Shown piece after piece: positions 33,872-41,592 of a stretch of DNA of 64,000 nucleotides. Below the pieces are notes generated by a model, which was not told the DNA's origin, did not search any database, and saw only the letters and a list, made by a program, of their open reading frames with translations. This stretch comes from Bacillus sp. X1(2014). GTDB lineage: Bacteria; Bacillota; Bacilli; Bacillales_B; DSM-18226. Numbering within the stretch: the first letter of the stretch is position 1; every line of letters begins with the position of its first letter. A program made the position numbers and the translations under genes. Where the stretch lies: assembly GCF_007678255.1 (NCBI RefSeq), contig NZ_VEED01000016.1, forward strand, positions 1 to 64,000, read 5' to 3'.

Positions 33872-34832
33872 TACCCTATTAAAAGTAACCGGGCTTAAAA
33901 AGTCATTTTCTATTCCTGCCGGTATGTTTGGAAAAAAGAATACGTTAAAAGCTGTCCACGATGTGTCGTTTATGGTTCCGGAGGGGAAGACGTTCAGTCT
34001 AGTTGGTGAAAGTGGCTGTGGGAAATCCACGACAGGGAGACTGATTTCCCGGCTAATTGAACCTAGTGAGGGAAAAATCTGGATTGATGGGGAAGAAATT
34101 TCTCAAAGAAAAGAATCTCAACTAAAGGCAATGAGAAAAAAAGTGCAAATGATTTTCCAGGATCCATATGCGTCGCTCAATCCTAGAATGAAAGTTAGGG
34201 ATATTGTAGCAGAACCGCTTGCGATTCATACCAATCTATCTAAGGCAGAACGGTATAAACGGGTTTCTGAAATTTTAGAAATCGTAGGTTTAAGTGAGTA
34301 CCATTCCCATCGATATGCACATGAGTTCAGTGGAGGGCAGCGGCAGCGGATTGGAATCGCAAGGGCACTCATTATGAAACCCAAGTTGATTATTGCGGAT
34401 GAACCCGTATCGGCCTTAGATGTGTCGATCCAATCCCAAATCCTTAACCTATTGAAGGATTTACAAGCTGAATTCCATTTAACCTATTTATTTATTTCAC
34501 ATGATTTAAGTGTTGTGGAGCACATAAGTGATCATATTGGGGTCATGTACTTAGGAACCATTGTGGAGTCAGGACCGAAAGAAGTTATTTTCTCTAATCC
34601 GCAGCACCCTTACACAAAAGCATTATTGTCGTCTATCCCGATTCCTGACCCGCGATTGCGGAGAGAGAGAATTATCCTGCAGGGTGATTTGCCGAGCCCA
34701 GTTGATCCGCCAACAGGTTGCAGATTTCATACACGATGTCCTGCTGCTATGGATATTTGTAAGGTAAGGGAACCTTCCGTTAGAAAAGGGGAAACCCCTG
34801 ATCATTTCGTGGCATGCCATTTAGTAGAATAA
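33864..34832 (+). CDS. Dpp/Opp-type ABC ATPase (DppF-like)
   Basis: This 322-residue ATPase has the Walker A GESGCGKST, Q-loop FQDPYASLNPR, signature FSGGQRQRIGIARAL and Walker B LIIADEPVSALDVS, plus the C-terminal cysteine cluster CRFHTRCPAAMDIC. The GTG start at 33864 lies behind GGAGGG, inside the end of the preceding gene. A much earlier in-frame start (33813) would add an implausible N-terminus. It completes the five-gene importer. The metabolic genes follow after only 30 bases, which argues that they share one transcript. Confidence 0.88.
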   Translation: MSNTLLKVTGLKKSFSIPAGMFGKKNTLKAVHDVSFMVPEGKTFSLVGESGCGKSTTGRLISRLIEPSEGKIWIDGEEISQRKESQLKAMRKKVQMIFQDPYASLNPRMKVRDIVAEPLAIHTNLSKAERYKRVSEILEIVGLSEYHSHRYAHEFSGGQRQRIGIARALIMKPKLIIADEPVSALDVSIQSQILNLLKDLQAEFHLTYLFISHDLSVVEHISDHIGVMYLGTIVESGPKEVIFSNPQHPYTKALLSSIPIPDPRLRRERIILQGDLPSPVDPPTGCRFHTRCPAAMDICKVREPSVRKGETPDHFVACHLVE

Positions 34833-34862
34833 TAGATTTTAAAAAAATAGGAGTGAATATAA

Positions 34863-35738
34863 ATGAAGGTAGGTTTAAGTACGTATAGTTTAGTTCGGGA
34901 GCTAAGGGAAGAAACGATGACGGTATTAGATGTTATTCAATGGATTGCTGATCATGGCGGCGAACATATGGAAATTGTCCCTTATGGTTTCTCGGTTGTT
35001 GACAATCCTGAATTGGCCGATCAAATTAAGGAAAAAGCGGCATCCTTAGGGATTGAACTGTCGGCCTATTCATTGCCTGCAAACTTTGTCCAAGAGACAG
35101 AAGAAGCTTTTCATGAAGAAGTGGAACGTCTAAAAACACATGTGGACATTGTCAATCGTTTAGGGATAAAGATTATGCGTCATGATGTAACGGCCTTTAC
35201 TTTACAGCCCGAAGAAATGACGATTCATTACTTTGAAAAGCATTTTTCGAAATTCGTAAAAGGCAGTCAACTGGTGGCTGATTATGCAGCCCAGTTCGGC
35301 ATTACCACCACTATTGAAAATCATGGGTTTAATGTCCAAACGAGCGATCGTGTCCAACGAGTCATTCATGCCGTGAACCGTGAGAATTTTAAAACAACAC
35401 TTGATGTAGGTAATTTCCTTTGTATTGATGAAGATCCGCTTGTAGGGGTGAAGAAAAATATTAACTATGCTGCCACTGTTCATTTTAAAGATTTCTATAT
35501 TCGTCCTTATTATGAAAACCCTGGCGATGGAGTTTGGTTTAGAACGGTCAATGAAAACTATTTGCGGGGAGCCATTGTCGGTCATGGAGATTTAAACATT
35601 CGTGAAATTATGAAACTTGTTAAAAACTCAGGATATGATGGCTATTTAACGGTAGAGTTTGAGGGAATGGAAGATTGTAAAATCGGTTCGAAAATTGGGA
35701 TGGATAATGTAAGAAGATTATGGAATGAAGTTCAGTAA
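34863..35738 (+). CDS. Xylose-isomerase-like TIM-barrel sugar isomerase/epimerase, first copy
   Basis: This 291-residue protein belongs to the AP-endonuclase-2/xylose isomerase-like superfamily. Metal-binding residues appear in the expected order: TTIENHG, LDVGNF, VHFKDFY and LTVEFEG. The family includes hydroxypyruvate isomerase, tagatose epimerase, IolE/IolI and the keto-glycoside beta-eliminases that act with Gfo/Idh dehydrogenases. It lies directly downstream of the importer and upstream of a Gfo/Idh/MocA gene. The exact reaction is unknown. The ATG at 34863 follows AGGAGTG. Confidence 0.75.
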   Translation: MKVGLSTYSLVRELREETMTVLDVIQWIADHGGEHMEIVPYGFSVVDNPELADQIKEKAASLGIELSAYSLPANFVQETEEAFHEEVERLKTHVDIVNRLGIKIMRHDVTAFTLQPEEMTIHYFEKHFSKFVKGSQLVADYAAQFGITTTIENHGFNVQTSDRVQRVIHAVNRENFKTTLDVGNFLCIDEDPLVGVKKNINYAATVHFKDFYIRPYYENPGDGVWFRTVNENYLRGAIVGHGDLNIREIMKLVKNSGYDGYLTVEFEGMEDCKIGSKIGMDNVRRLWNEVQ

Positions 35739-35760
35739 TCGATAGAAGGGATGGATACAT

Positions 35761-36819
35761 TTGGAACTTTTACGGGTTTGTGTGATCGGGACTGGTTCGA
35801 TTTCTGATATGCATTTAGCCTCTTATGCGAACAATCAAAATGCCGTTTTATACGGCGTATATGACTATTCAAAGGAGAGAGCGGAAGAAAAGGCAAAGAA
35901 GTATGGAATTGGAATTGTATATGACTCCTTAGAGGAAGTATATCATGATCCTCATATAGATGCTGTCAGTATTTGCACCTGGAATAATAGTCATGCCGAA
36001 ATTTCCATTAATGCCTTAAAAAGCGGGAAACACGTTTTAGTAGAAAAGCCCCTCTCCATGACGGTAGAAGAAGCATTAAAGGTGGAGGAAGCGGCTCGTA
36101 AATATAATAAAACCTTACAGGTTGGTTTTGTGAGGAGATTTGCAACGAATACAAGAGTATTGAAATCCTTTATTGACCAGGGTAAATTAGGAGAAATTTA
36201 TTATGCCAAAGCCTCGTGTTTACGCCGTTTAGGAAATCCCGGAGGATGGTTTGCTGATAAAGATCGTTCTGGAGGCGGACCTTTAATAGATCTTGGTGTA
36301 CATATCATTGATATTTGTTGGTATTTAATGGGGCGCCCCAAAGTGAAATCCATCTCTGGGAACACCTATAGTCAACTTGGAAATCGTGGAAATGTAGAGA
36401 ATTTACGTTTTTATAAAGCAGCGGACTATGATAAAGGAAAGAATACAGTGGAAGATTTGGCAAACGCCCTCATTACATTTGAGAACGGTGCTTCCTTGTT
36501 TGTAGATGTTTCTTATACTTTACACGCACAGAAAGATGAAATACAGGTAAAATTATTTGGGACAAAAGGTGGAGCTGAATTAGAACCAGATTTAGTTTTA
36601 ATTAGTGAGGAAAATGACACCATTGTAAATGTTCATCCCCAGATTGATCATCTCACTTTTGATTTCTCAAATGCGTTTCAAAATGAAATTAATTCATTTG
36701 TGACATGCTGCTTATTCGATACAAAACAAGTTGCACCTGTTGAAGATGGTGTTGAAATCATGAAAATTTTAGCTGGTATCTATGAAGCCTCAGAAAAGAA
36801 ATGCGAGGTGACATTTTAA
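35761..36819 (+). CDS. Gfo/Idh/MocA-family oxidoreductase
   Basis: This 352-residue NAD(P)-dependent dehydrogenase has an N-terminal Rossmann fold (VCVIGTGSISDMHLASY), the conserved EKPLSM, and the active-site region GGPLIDLGVHIIDICWYLMG with its catalytic histidine. Members oxidise or reduce sugars, inositols and glycosides. It starts with TTG at 35761 behind GAAGGGATGG and lies between two TIM-barrel isomerases with gaps of 22 and 4 bases. This trio resembles sets that oxidise a glycoside at C3 and then eliminate the aglycone, but this is inference. Confidence 0.8.
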   Translation: MELLRVCVIGTGSISDMHLASYANNQNAVLYGVYDYSKERAEEKAKKYGIGIVYDSLEEVYHDPHIDAVSICTWNNSHAEISINALKSGKHVLVEKPLSMTVEEALKVEEAARKYNKTLQVGFVRRFATNTRVLKSFIDQGKLGEIYYAKASCLRRLGNPGGWFADKDRSGGGPLIDLGVHIIDICWYLMGRPKVKSISGNTYSQLGNRGNVENLRFYKAADYDKGKNTVEDLANALITFENGASLFVDVSYTLHAQKDEIQVKLFGTKGGAELEPDLVLISEENDTIVNVHPQIDHLTFDFSNAFQNEINSFVTCCLFDTKQVAPVEDGVEIMKILAGIYEASEKKCEVTF

Positions 36820-36823
36820 TCCC

Positions 36824-37711
36824 ATGAATCATGTAAAAGTAACCAACAAAATTGGTGTGATTGTTGATAGTCTTCGCTTACCGCTTCGAGAAGGATTAAA
36901 GGCAGCCAAAGATATGGGAGCAGATGGTGTTCAAATTTATGCAGTTGAAGGTGAAATGGCGCCGGAAAATTTAAGCTCCGCTTCACGTAACGAGTTAAAA
37001 AGGTATATCGAGTCATTAGGATTAAAAATCTCGGCACTTTGTGGTGATTTAGGTGGTCATGGGTTCCAAGACCGCCAGCAAAATCGAGCGAAAATCGAAA
37101 AATCAAAACGGATTTTGGACCTTGCGGTAGAACTAGGTGCCAGTGTCGTAACGACACATGTAGGTATAATCCCTGAAGAAAAGGACAGTCCTATTTATGA
37201 AGCCATGCAAATGTCTTGTGAGGAACTGGGGGCTTATGCCAAAAGTATGAATTCCTACTTTGCGATTGAAACAGGTCCGGAAACTGCTTCCAGATTAAAA
37301 TCCTTTTTGGATAGCTTAACGACCAATGGAGTTTCCGTGAATTTTGACCCGGCCAATATGGTGATGGTAACGGGTGATGATCCCGTGGAAGGTGTGAAGC
37401 TTCTTAGAGATTATATCGTCCACACCCATGTGAAGGATGGGATCCGGTTAAAACCAGTAGACCCTCGTGATGTCTATGGTTCCTTTGGCTATGGAAGTGG
37501 TACGGATCATGAAAAAATTTCTAAAATGGTTGCCTCCGGGGAGTACTTTAGAGAATTACCGCTAGGCAAGGGATCGGTTGATTTTCCCCGATACTTTGCG
37601 GCATTACAAGAAATCCGTTATAGTGGTTATTTAACGATTGAGCGGGAAGTTAACACGAACCCAGTCAAAGATATCTCTGAGGCAATTGAATATATTAATA
37701 CATTCAAATAG
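36824..37711 (+). CDS. Xylose-isomerase-like TIM-barrel sugar isomerase/epimerase, second copy
   Basis: This 295-residue protein is of the same superfamily as the one at 34863 but clearly diverged from it. Metal-site segments are FAIETGP, NFDPANMV, VHTHVKDGI and LTIEREV. It begins 4 bases after the dehydrogenase stop, so the two are translationally coupled. A hairpin, gagagaatc-t-gattctctc, follows at 37741. Together with the first isomerase and the dehydrogenase it forms a three-enzyme sugar conversion module whose substrate is unknown. Confidence 0.78.
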   Translation: MNHVKVTNKIGVIVDSLRLPLREGLKAAKDMGADGVQIYAVEGEMAPENLSSASRNELKRYIESLGLKISALCGDLGGHGFQDRQQNRAKIEKSKRILDLAVELGASVVTTHVGIIPEEKDSPIYEAMQMSCEELGAYAKSMNSYFAIETGPETASRLKSFLDSLTTNGVSVNFDPANMVMVTGDDPVEGVKLLRDYIVHTHVKDGIRLKPVDPRDVYGSFGYGSGTDHEKISKMVASGEYFRELPLGKGSVDFPRYFAALQEIRYSGYLTIEREVNTNPVKDISEAIEYINTFK

Positions 37712-37740
37712 GAAGAACTGCACCTACTAGCAAATCTTAT

Positions 37741-37759
37741 GAGAGAATCTGATTCTCTC
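37741..37759. terminator. Hairpin between the sugar module and the ROK gene
   Basis: gagagaatc and gattctctc form a 9-bp hairpin with a minimal loop; a gttgttttt stretch follows shortly. It could be a weak terminator or an operator for the ROK regulator. Confidence 0.45.
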
Positions 37760-37853
37760 AAGGATGTTGTTTTTGAAAAATGATGTTAGTTCTTTCTAAA
37801 TAGTGAATTCCCATGACTTTTTAAAGGAATTTTTCAGAAATGAGATGTAAAAA

Positions 37854-39008
37854 ATGGAAAAACAAGATCAGCTCTTAATGAAAAAGCAAAACAAAAATTT
37901 AGTCCTCGACATTGTCAAAAACCACTCTCCTATTTCAAGAATGGAAATTGCGAAAGTGACTGGAATGAGCCCAACTTCCATTACAAGGATTGTTAATGAA
38001 TTACAATTACAAGGATTTGTGAGAGAAACGGAATTAGTCACTTCAGGAGTAGGAAGAAAGGCAGCATTACTTGATGTATGTGGTGATGTTCTATATACAA
38101 TCGGAGTTGAAATAGATACATTAATGATCAAAATAGGTATCGTCAATTATGTCGGAGAAATTGTAGCATGGCAGAGTATACCCAGAGAAGTAACTGAAAG
38201 CTACTATGAAACGCTGGAAAAAGTAAATAGGAATGTGAAGGACTTAATTGATAAAAATCAGATCCCTTATGAAAGGGTTCTTGCTATTGGAGTAGGATTA
38301 CCTGGATCCATAGATTATCAAAATGGAGTCGTTACTGTTTCGGATCAATTAAAATGGAAGAACGCAAACCTGGCGGAAGACCTCCATCGACTTTCCCATA
38401 TAGCTGTCATTATTGATAATGAATTAAAGATGAAAATAGAGGCAGAGAATTTTAAGGGAATGGCAAAGGATTACCAAAATGCCGTTCTAGTTGGTATTGG
38501 ATCAGGTATCGGTGCCGCAATCATTCTTAATGGAGAAATCTATCGAGGAGAATCCAATAATGCAGGGGAAATTGGTCATACGGTTATTAATCCGACTGGA
38601 AATGTTTGCAATTGCGGAAAAATCGGCTGCCTTGCAACCTATATATCCGAAGGGGCACTTATCGCTGATAGCAGGAAAGTAAAGGAGATTGATTCAATCG
38701 ATGAAGTTTTCGATTCCTACCGCAATGGAGAATCGTGGGCCATCAATATTATGGATCGAACAACGACTTATATAGCTCTTGCGATTAGCAATATATTATG
38801 TCTGTACAATCCGGAGGTCATTATTCTAAGCGGAAATACCATCGAAAATCTTCCTGAAATAAAGGGGCCCATTGAACAAAAATCTGAGTTATATATTTGG
38901 GAACCATTAAAAAAGAGAGTGAAAATTGTATATTCGCAGTTAGGTGATCAAGGGGTTGTGCTTGGTGCAGCGATTCAGGCTCAAAATACTCTTTTGGATT
39001 TGGAGTAG
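37854..39008 (+). CDS. ROK-family transcriptional regulator (NagC/XylR type)
   Basis: This 384-residue protein has an N-terminal MarR-like helix-turn-helix (about residues 15-70, SRMEIAKVTGMSPTSITRIV) and a ROK sugar-kinase-like domain. The latter has the glycine loop GIGSGIGAAIILNGEIYRG, the EIGHTVI motif and the zinc cluster CNCGKIGC. It lacks nothing obvious for sugar binding. It stands between the sugar module and the asparaginase/CutC pair and probably controls one or both in response to an imported sugar. The ribosome binding site before the ATG at 37854 is weak. Confidence 0.85.
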   Translation: MEKQDQLLMKKQNKNLVLDIVKNHSPISRMEIAKVTGMSPTSITRIVNELQLQGFVRETELVTSGVGRKAALLDVCGDVLYTIGVEIDTLMIKIGIVNYVGEIVAWQSIPREVTESYYETLEKVNRNVKDLIDKNQIPYERVLAIGVGLPGSIDYQNGVVTVSDQLKWKNANLAEDLHRLSHIAVIIDNELKMKIEAENFKGMAKDYQNAVLVGIGSGIGAAIILNGEIYRGESNNAGEIGHTVINPTGNVCNCGKIGCLATYISEGALIADSRKVKEIDSIDEVFDSYRNGESWAINIMDRTTTYIALAISNILCLYNPEVIILSGNTIENLPEIKGPIEQKSELYIWEPLKKRVKIVYSQLGDQGVVLGAAIQAQNTLLDLE

Positions 39009-39036
39009 CTATTTTTGCTAATGAGAGGAGTATAAT

Positions 39037-40074
39037 ATGAATACGGATACTTTAGTAGAAGAAACGAGGGCTGGATTGCTTGAAAATGTTCATATCGGGA
39101 TGATTAGTGGTGTAAATGATAAGCTGGAAATCACTTACCATGTTGGGAATCAAGAACATTACACGTTCTATCGGTCTGCAGCAAAGCCAATACAAGCTAT
39201 TCCTGTATTTTTATCAAATGTTGTATCCAAATACGGTTTAACGAGGGAAGAAGCTTCTCTGTTTACAGCTTCTCATAGGGGGGAAACCTATCATATTGCC
39301 GCTCTTGAATCAATGTTAAAAAAGTTACCTGTCAATGAAGACGAATTATTTTGTCCTTGTTCCTATCCTCTCAATGTAAAGCCTAGAGAGGAAATGGTAA
39401 GAAAAAACAAGGAAAAAAGAAAGCTTTATCATAACTGCTCTGGGAAACATATGGGTTTTATCACGGTTTGCCGTGAACTTGGATATCCAGTCGAAGGATA
39501 CTGGGAAGTAGATCATCCACTCCAACAACAACTATTAAATATTCTAGCGACATTATCTGAAGTACCCATTTCCGAGATAAAAATTGGAAAAGACGGTTGC
39601 GGAGTCCCTGTTTTTGCGATTCCATTAAAGAATATGGCCATGACTTATCTAAAATTAGCCTGTCCCGATTTAATTAAGGACCCATTATTGCAAAAAGCAG
39701 TTACACAAATGACCAGCATTATGAATGAGCATCCCATTATGATTGCTTCAGAGCAATTTATTTGTTCCGTATTGCTTCAGGATCAAAATATTGTGGCAAA
39801 AGGCGGAGCACAGGGGGTTTATTGCTTTGGCTTGAAAAATGAGAGACTTGGATTTGCATTAAAAGTGTTAAATGGTTCAGAAGATGTTTGGCCTACAATT
39901 GTAGCCGCTATTCTTGAACAAATTGGTTACAAAAATAAAGAAACGATTACTAGTCTAAGAGATTTAAAACCCTCCATTATTAAGAACGATGCAGGGGCTG
40001 AAGTTGGGAAGATTAATGAGCGGTTTTTGCTTATAGGAACTCATGAGGAACCTGTAAAAAAACAGGAGATTTGA
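39037..40074 (+). CDS. Asparaginase, PF06089-type
   Basis: This 345-residue protein resembles the Asparaginase_II family (PF06089), which is unrelated to the classical AnsA/AnsB fold. Recognisable segments are RSAAKPIQAIPV near the N-terminus, SHRGE, HNCSGKHMGF and KIGKDGCGVPVFAIPL. No signal peptide is present, so it should act in the cytoplasm. It sits between a ROK sugar regulator and a CutC-like gene, an unusual place for an asparaginase. It may hydrolyse the amide of an asparagine that arrives as a sugar conjugate; that is inference. The ATG at 39037 follows GAGAGGAG. Confidence 0.75.
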   Translation: MNTDTLVEETRAGLLENVHIGMISGVNDKLEITYHVGNQEHYTFYRSAAKPIQAIPVFLSNVVSKYGLTREEASLFTASHRGETYHIAALESMLKKLPVNEDELFCPCSYPLNVKPREEMVRKNKEKRKLYHNCSGKHMGFITVCRELGYPVEGYWEVDHPLQQQLLNILATLSEVPISEIKIGKDGCGVPVFAIPLKNMAMTYLKLACPDLIKDPLLQKAVTQMTSIMNEHPIMIASEQFICSVLLQDQNIVAKGGAQGVYCFGLKNERLGFALKVLNGSEDVWPTIVAAILEQIGYKNKETITSLRDLKPSIIKNDAGAEVGKINERFLLIGTHEEPVKKQEI

Positions 40075-40123
40075 TACGAGTTGGTAGTTTCCCAACTTAG
40101 TTAAGTATGCTAGGTGGGTGTTT

Positions 40124-40816
40124 ATGCTAAAGGAAGTTTGCGTGGAAAATTTTACAGTGATTCCTGAGGCTATAGCTAGTGGTGCTAGTCGAATTGAGCT
40201 TTGTGATAACTCAGTTGGAGGCACCACAGTTAGTCACTGGGTAGCCGCCAAAACCATTCAATATTGTAATAACAAAAATATTAAGGTAATGACCATTGTT
40301 AGGCCCAGGGGTGGGAACTTTACTTATAATAAAGAAGAAATATCGATAATGCAAAATGATATTGCCCATTTTAAACAGTTGAGGACCGATGGAGTTGTGA
40401 TTGGCTGTTTAACTGACTCGGGTTGGATTGATGAGGGAGCCATTCTTACTTTACTAGAATGTGCAAAAGGACTGGAAATCACATTTCATATGGCTTTTGA
40501 CCAGATAAAGCACGACTATCAGTTTGAAGCAATTGATTGGCTAGTGAAACACCGTGTGAATCGGATCTTAACTCACGGTGGACCTAGTTCTTCACCAATC
40601 GAAAAAAATCTTATCAGGTTGAAGGAATATGTGGATTTTGCGAAAGGCAGAATTATAATTCTGCCTGGTGGGGGAATAACTAACAAGAACCTAAATTATA
40701 TCGCAAGTGAATTAAATATCGATGAAGCTCATGGGTCAGAAATAGTAGGAAAGCTAAATTCCGGTGCCTGTGGTCAAGCCCCTATAATGGACTCCACTAG
40801 AAAACAACAAATTTAA
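40124..40816 (+). CDS. cutC: CutC family protein
   Basis: This TIM-barrel protein of about 230 residues carries the CutC signatures EVCVENFTVIPEAIASGASR, IELCDN, MTIVRPRGGNF and IILPGGGIT. CutC was first named for copper homeostasis, but its enzymatic role is unsettled and it often lies among sugar genes. The ATG at 40124 follows TAGGTGGG. It follows the asparaginase by 49 bases and probably shares its transcript, so here it more likely belongs to the sugar-conjugate pathway than to copper handling. Confidence 0.8.
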   Translation: MLKEVCVENFTVIPEAIASGASRIELCDNSVGGTTVSHWVAAKTIQYCNNKNIKVMTIVRPRGGNFTYNKEEISIMQNDIAHFKQLRTDGVVIGCLTDSGWIDEGAILTLLECAKGLEITFHMAFDQIKHDYQFEAIDWLVKHRVNRILTHGGPSSSPIEKNLIRLKEYVDFAKGRIIILPGGGITNKNLNYIASELNIDEAHGSEIVGKLNSGACGQAPIMDSTRKQQI

Positions 40817-40861
40817 GTGCTTTTTGGGAATTTGTATAGTAATTTTTAGGAGAAAGACTAG

Positions 40862-41089
40862 CCTTGAGGGCTGTCCCTTGCAGCTCATTTGAAGGAACTG
40901 GACGACTAAATAAATACCCTGGGTACTCATGACATCCTTTTTCGTTCAGGATAGTAATTGGTCATCCGGCTCGACACCTTCTATGATTACATTTAAGTTT
41001 AGACTGTTTGCCATATTAATAATTGTTTTTACGATGGCCTCGTCTTTTTCCTCATGATTAATCATTTTAATAGTTGATCGATCAATAAG
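40862..41089 (-). pseudogene. C-terminal EAL-domain remnant with frameshift
   Basis: The minus strand encodes LIDRSTIKMINHEEKDEAIV and then VIIEGVEPDDQLLS. After a one-base frame change it continues LNEKGCHEYPGYLFSRPVPS. These are the last roughly 75 residues of a cyclic-di-GMP phosphodiesterase (EAL) domain. The 5' part is gone; the break at about 41089 coincides with the edge of dispersed repeat copy B. Confidence 0.7.
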
Positions 41090-41255
41090 GGAATGAGGTA
41101 AGATTAACACCTTGTTCTCTTTTTTCTGTCTAGAGTCCTAGCAAAAACTTATTAATCTATCTGTTTTCATGGTTTCGCAAATAAATGTGGCAGTTTTACA
41201 AACAAACTCTCTCGTATTTCAAATATAGTTTGAATCTTACGCTCATTTGCTGCAC
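41088..41255. repeat. Dispersed intergenic repeat, copy B
   Basis: This segment closely matches 18619-18800, sharing gaatgaggt, attaacaccttgttct, attaatctatctgttt, tcgcaaataaa, actctctc and gctcatttgctg in the same order. Its left edge abuts the truncated EAL fragment. Confidence 0.75.
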
Positions 41256-41267
41256 TAGACCCACTGG

Positions 41268-41301
41268 CCCGATTAGCTCCTATCAGCTAGTCGGGCTTTT
41301 T
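41268..41301 (+). terminator. Orphan intrinsic terminator
   Basis: cccgattagct and agctagtcggg pair with one wobble around cctatc, followed by cttttta. No gene precedes it on the plus strand other than CutC 450 bases away, so it may end long cutC transcripts or belong to the repeat. Confidence 0.6.
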
Positions 41302-41320
41302 ACGTGCCAAACTTCCGATT

Positions 41321-41356
41321 GTCTCCTTAAAAAAGCCAGAAGGAACGATCCCCATG
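41321..41356. repeat. Half copy of the GGGACGGTTC-type element
   Basis: gtctccttaaaaaagccag and aaggaacgatcccc match the right half of the dispersed element; the left arm is missing. The remaining bases to the next gene contain a cre site but no reading frame of note. Confidence 0.55.
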
Positions 41357-41496
41357 GACTGGAAAAACCTTAGAGATTATGGAAAAACTAAATCACATTT
41401 TGTGCATTCGTTGACGGAGCAATCTGCGCGGAATAAGATGGGAAAAAATGAGTCAAATGGGAATGACTGACGGGAAAACATCATCGAAGGCAATTT

Positions 41497-41510
41497 TGAC
41501 AGCGCTATCA
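41497..41510 (+). promoter_or_regulatory. cre site upstream of the first GH85 gene
   Basis: tgacagcgctatca matches TGWAANCGNTNWCA at 13 of 14 positions and overlaps a TTGACA hexamer at 41496. It predicts CcpA repression of the N-glycan locus. A short inverted repeat, aagctta-ca-taagctt, follows at 41542-41557 and may be a second operator. Confidence 0.6.
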
Positions 41511-41592
41511 TTCTATAGTCCCATTCAGGGAAAAGGGAAGCAAGCTTACATAAGCTTCAATATAAAAAATAGATAGAGGGCGAGGAGAAACA

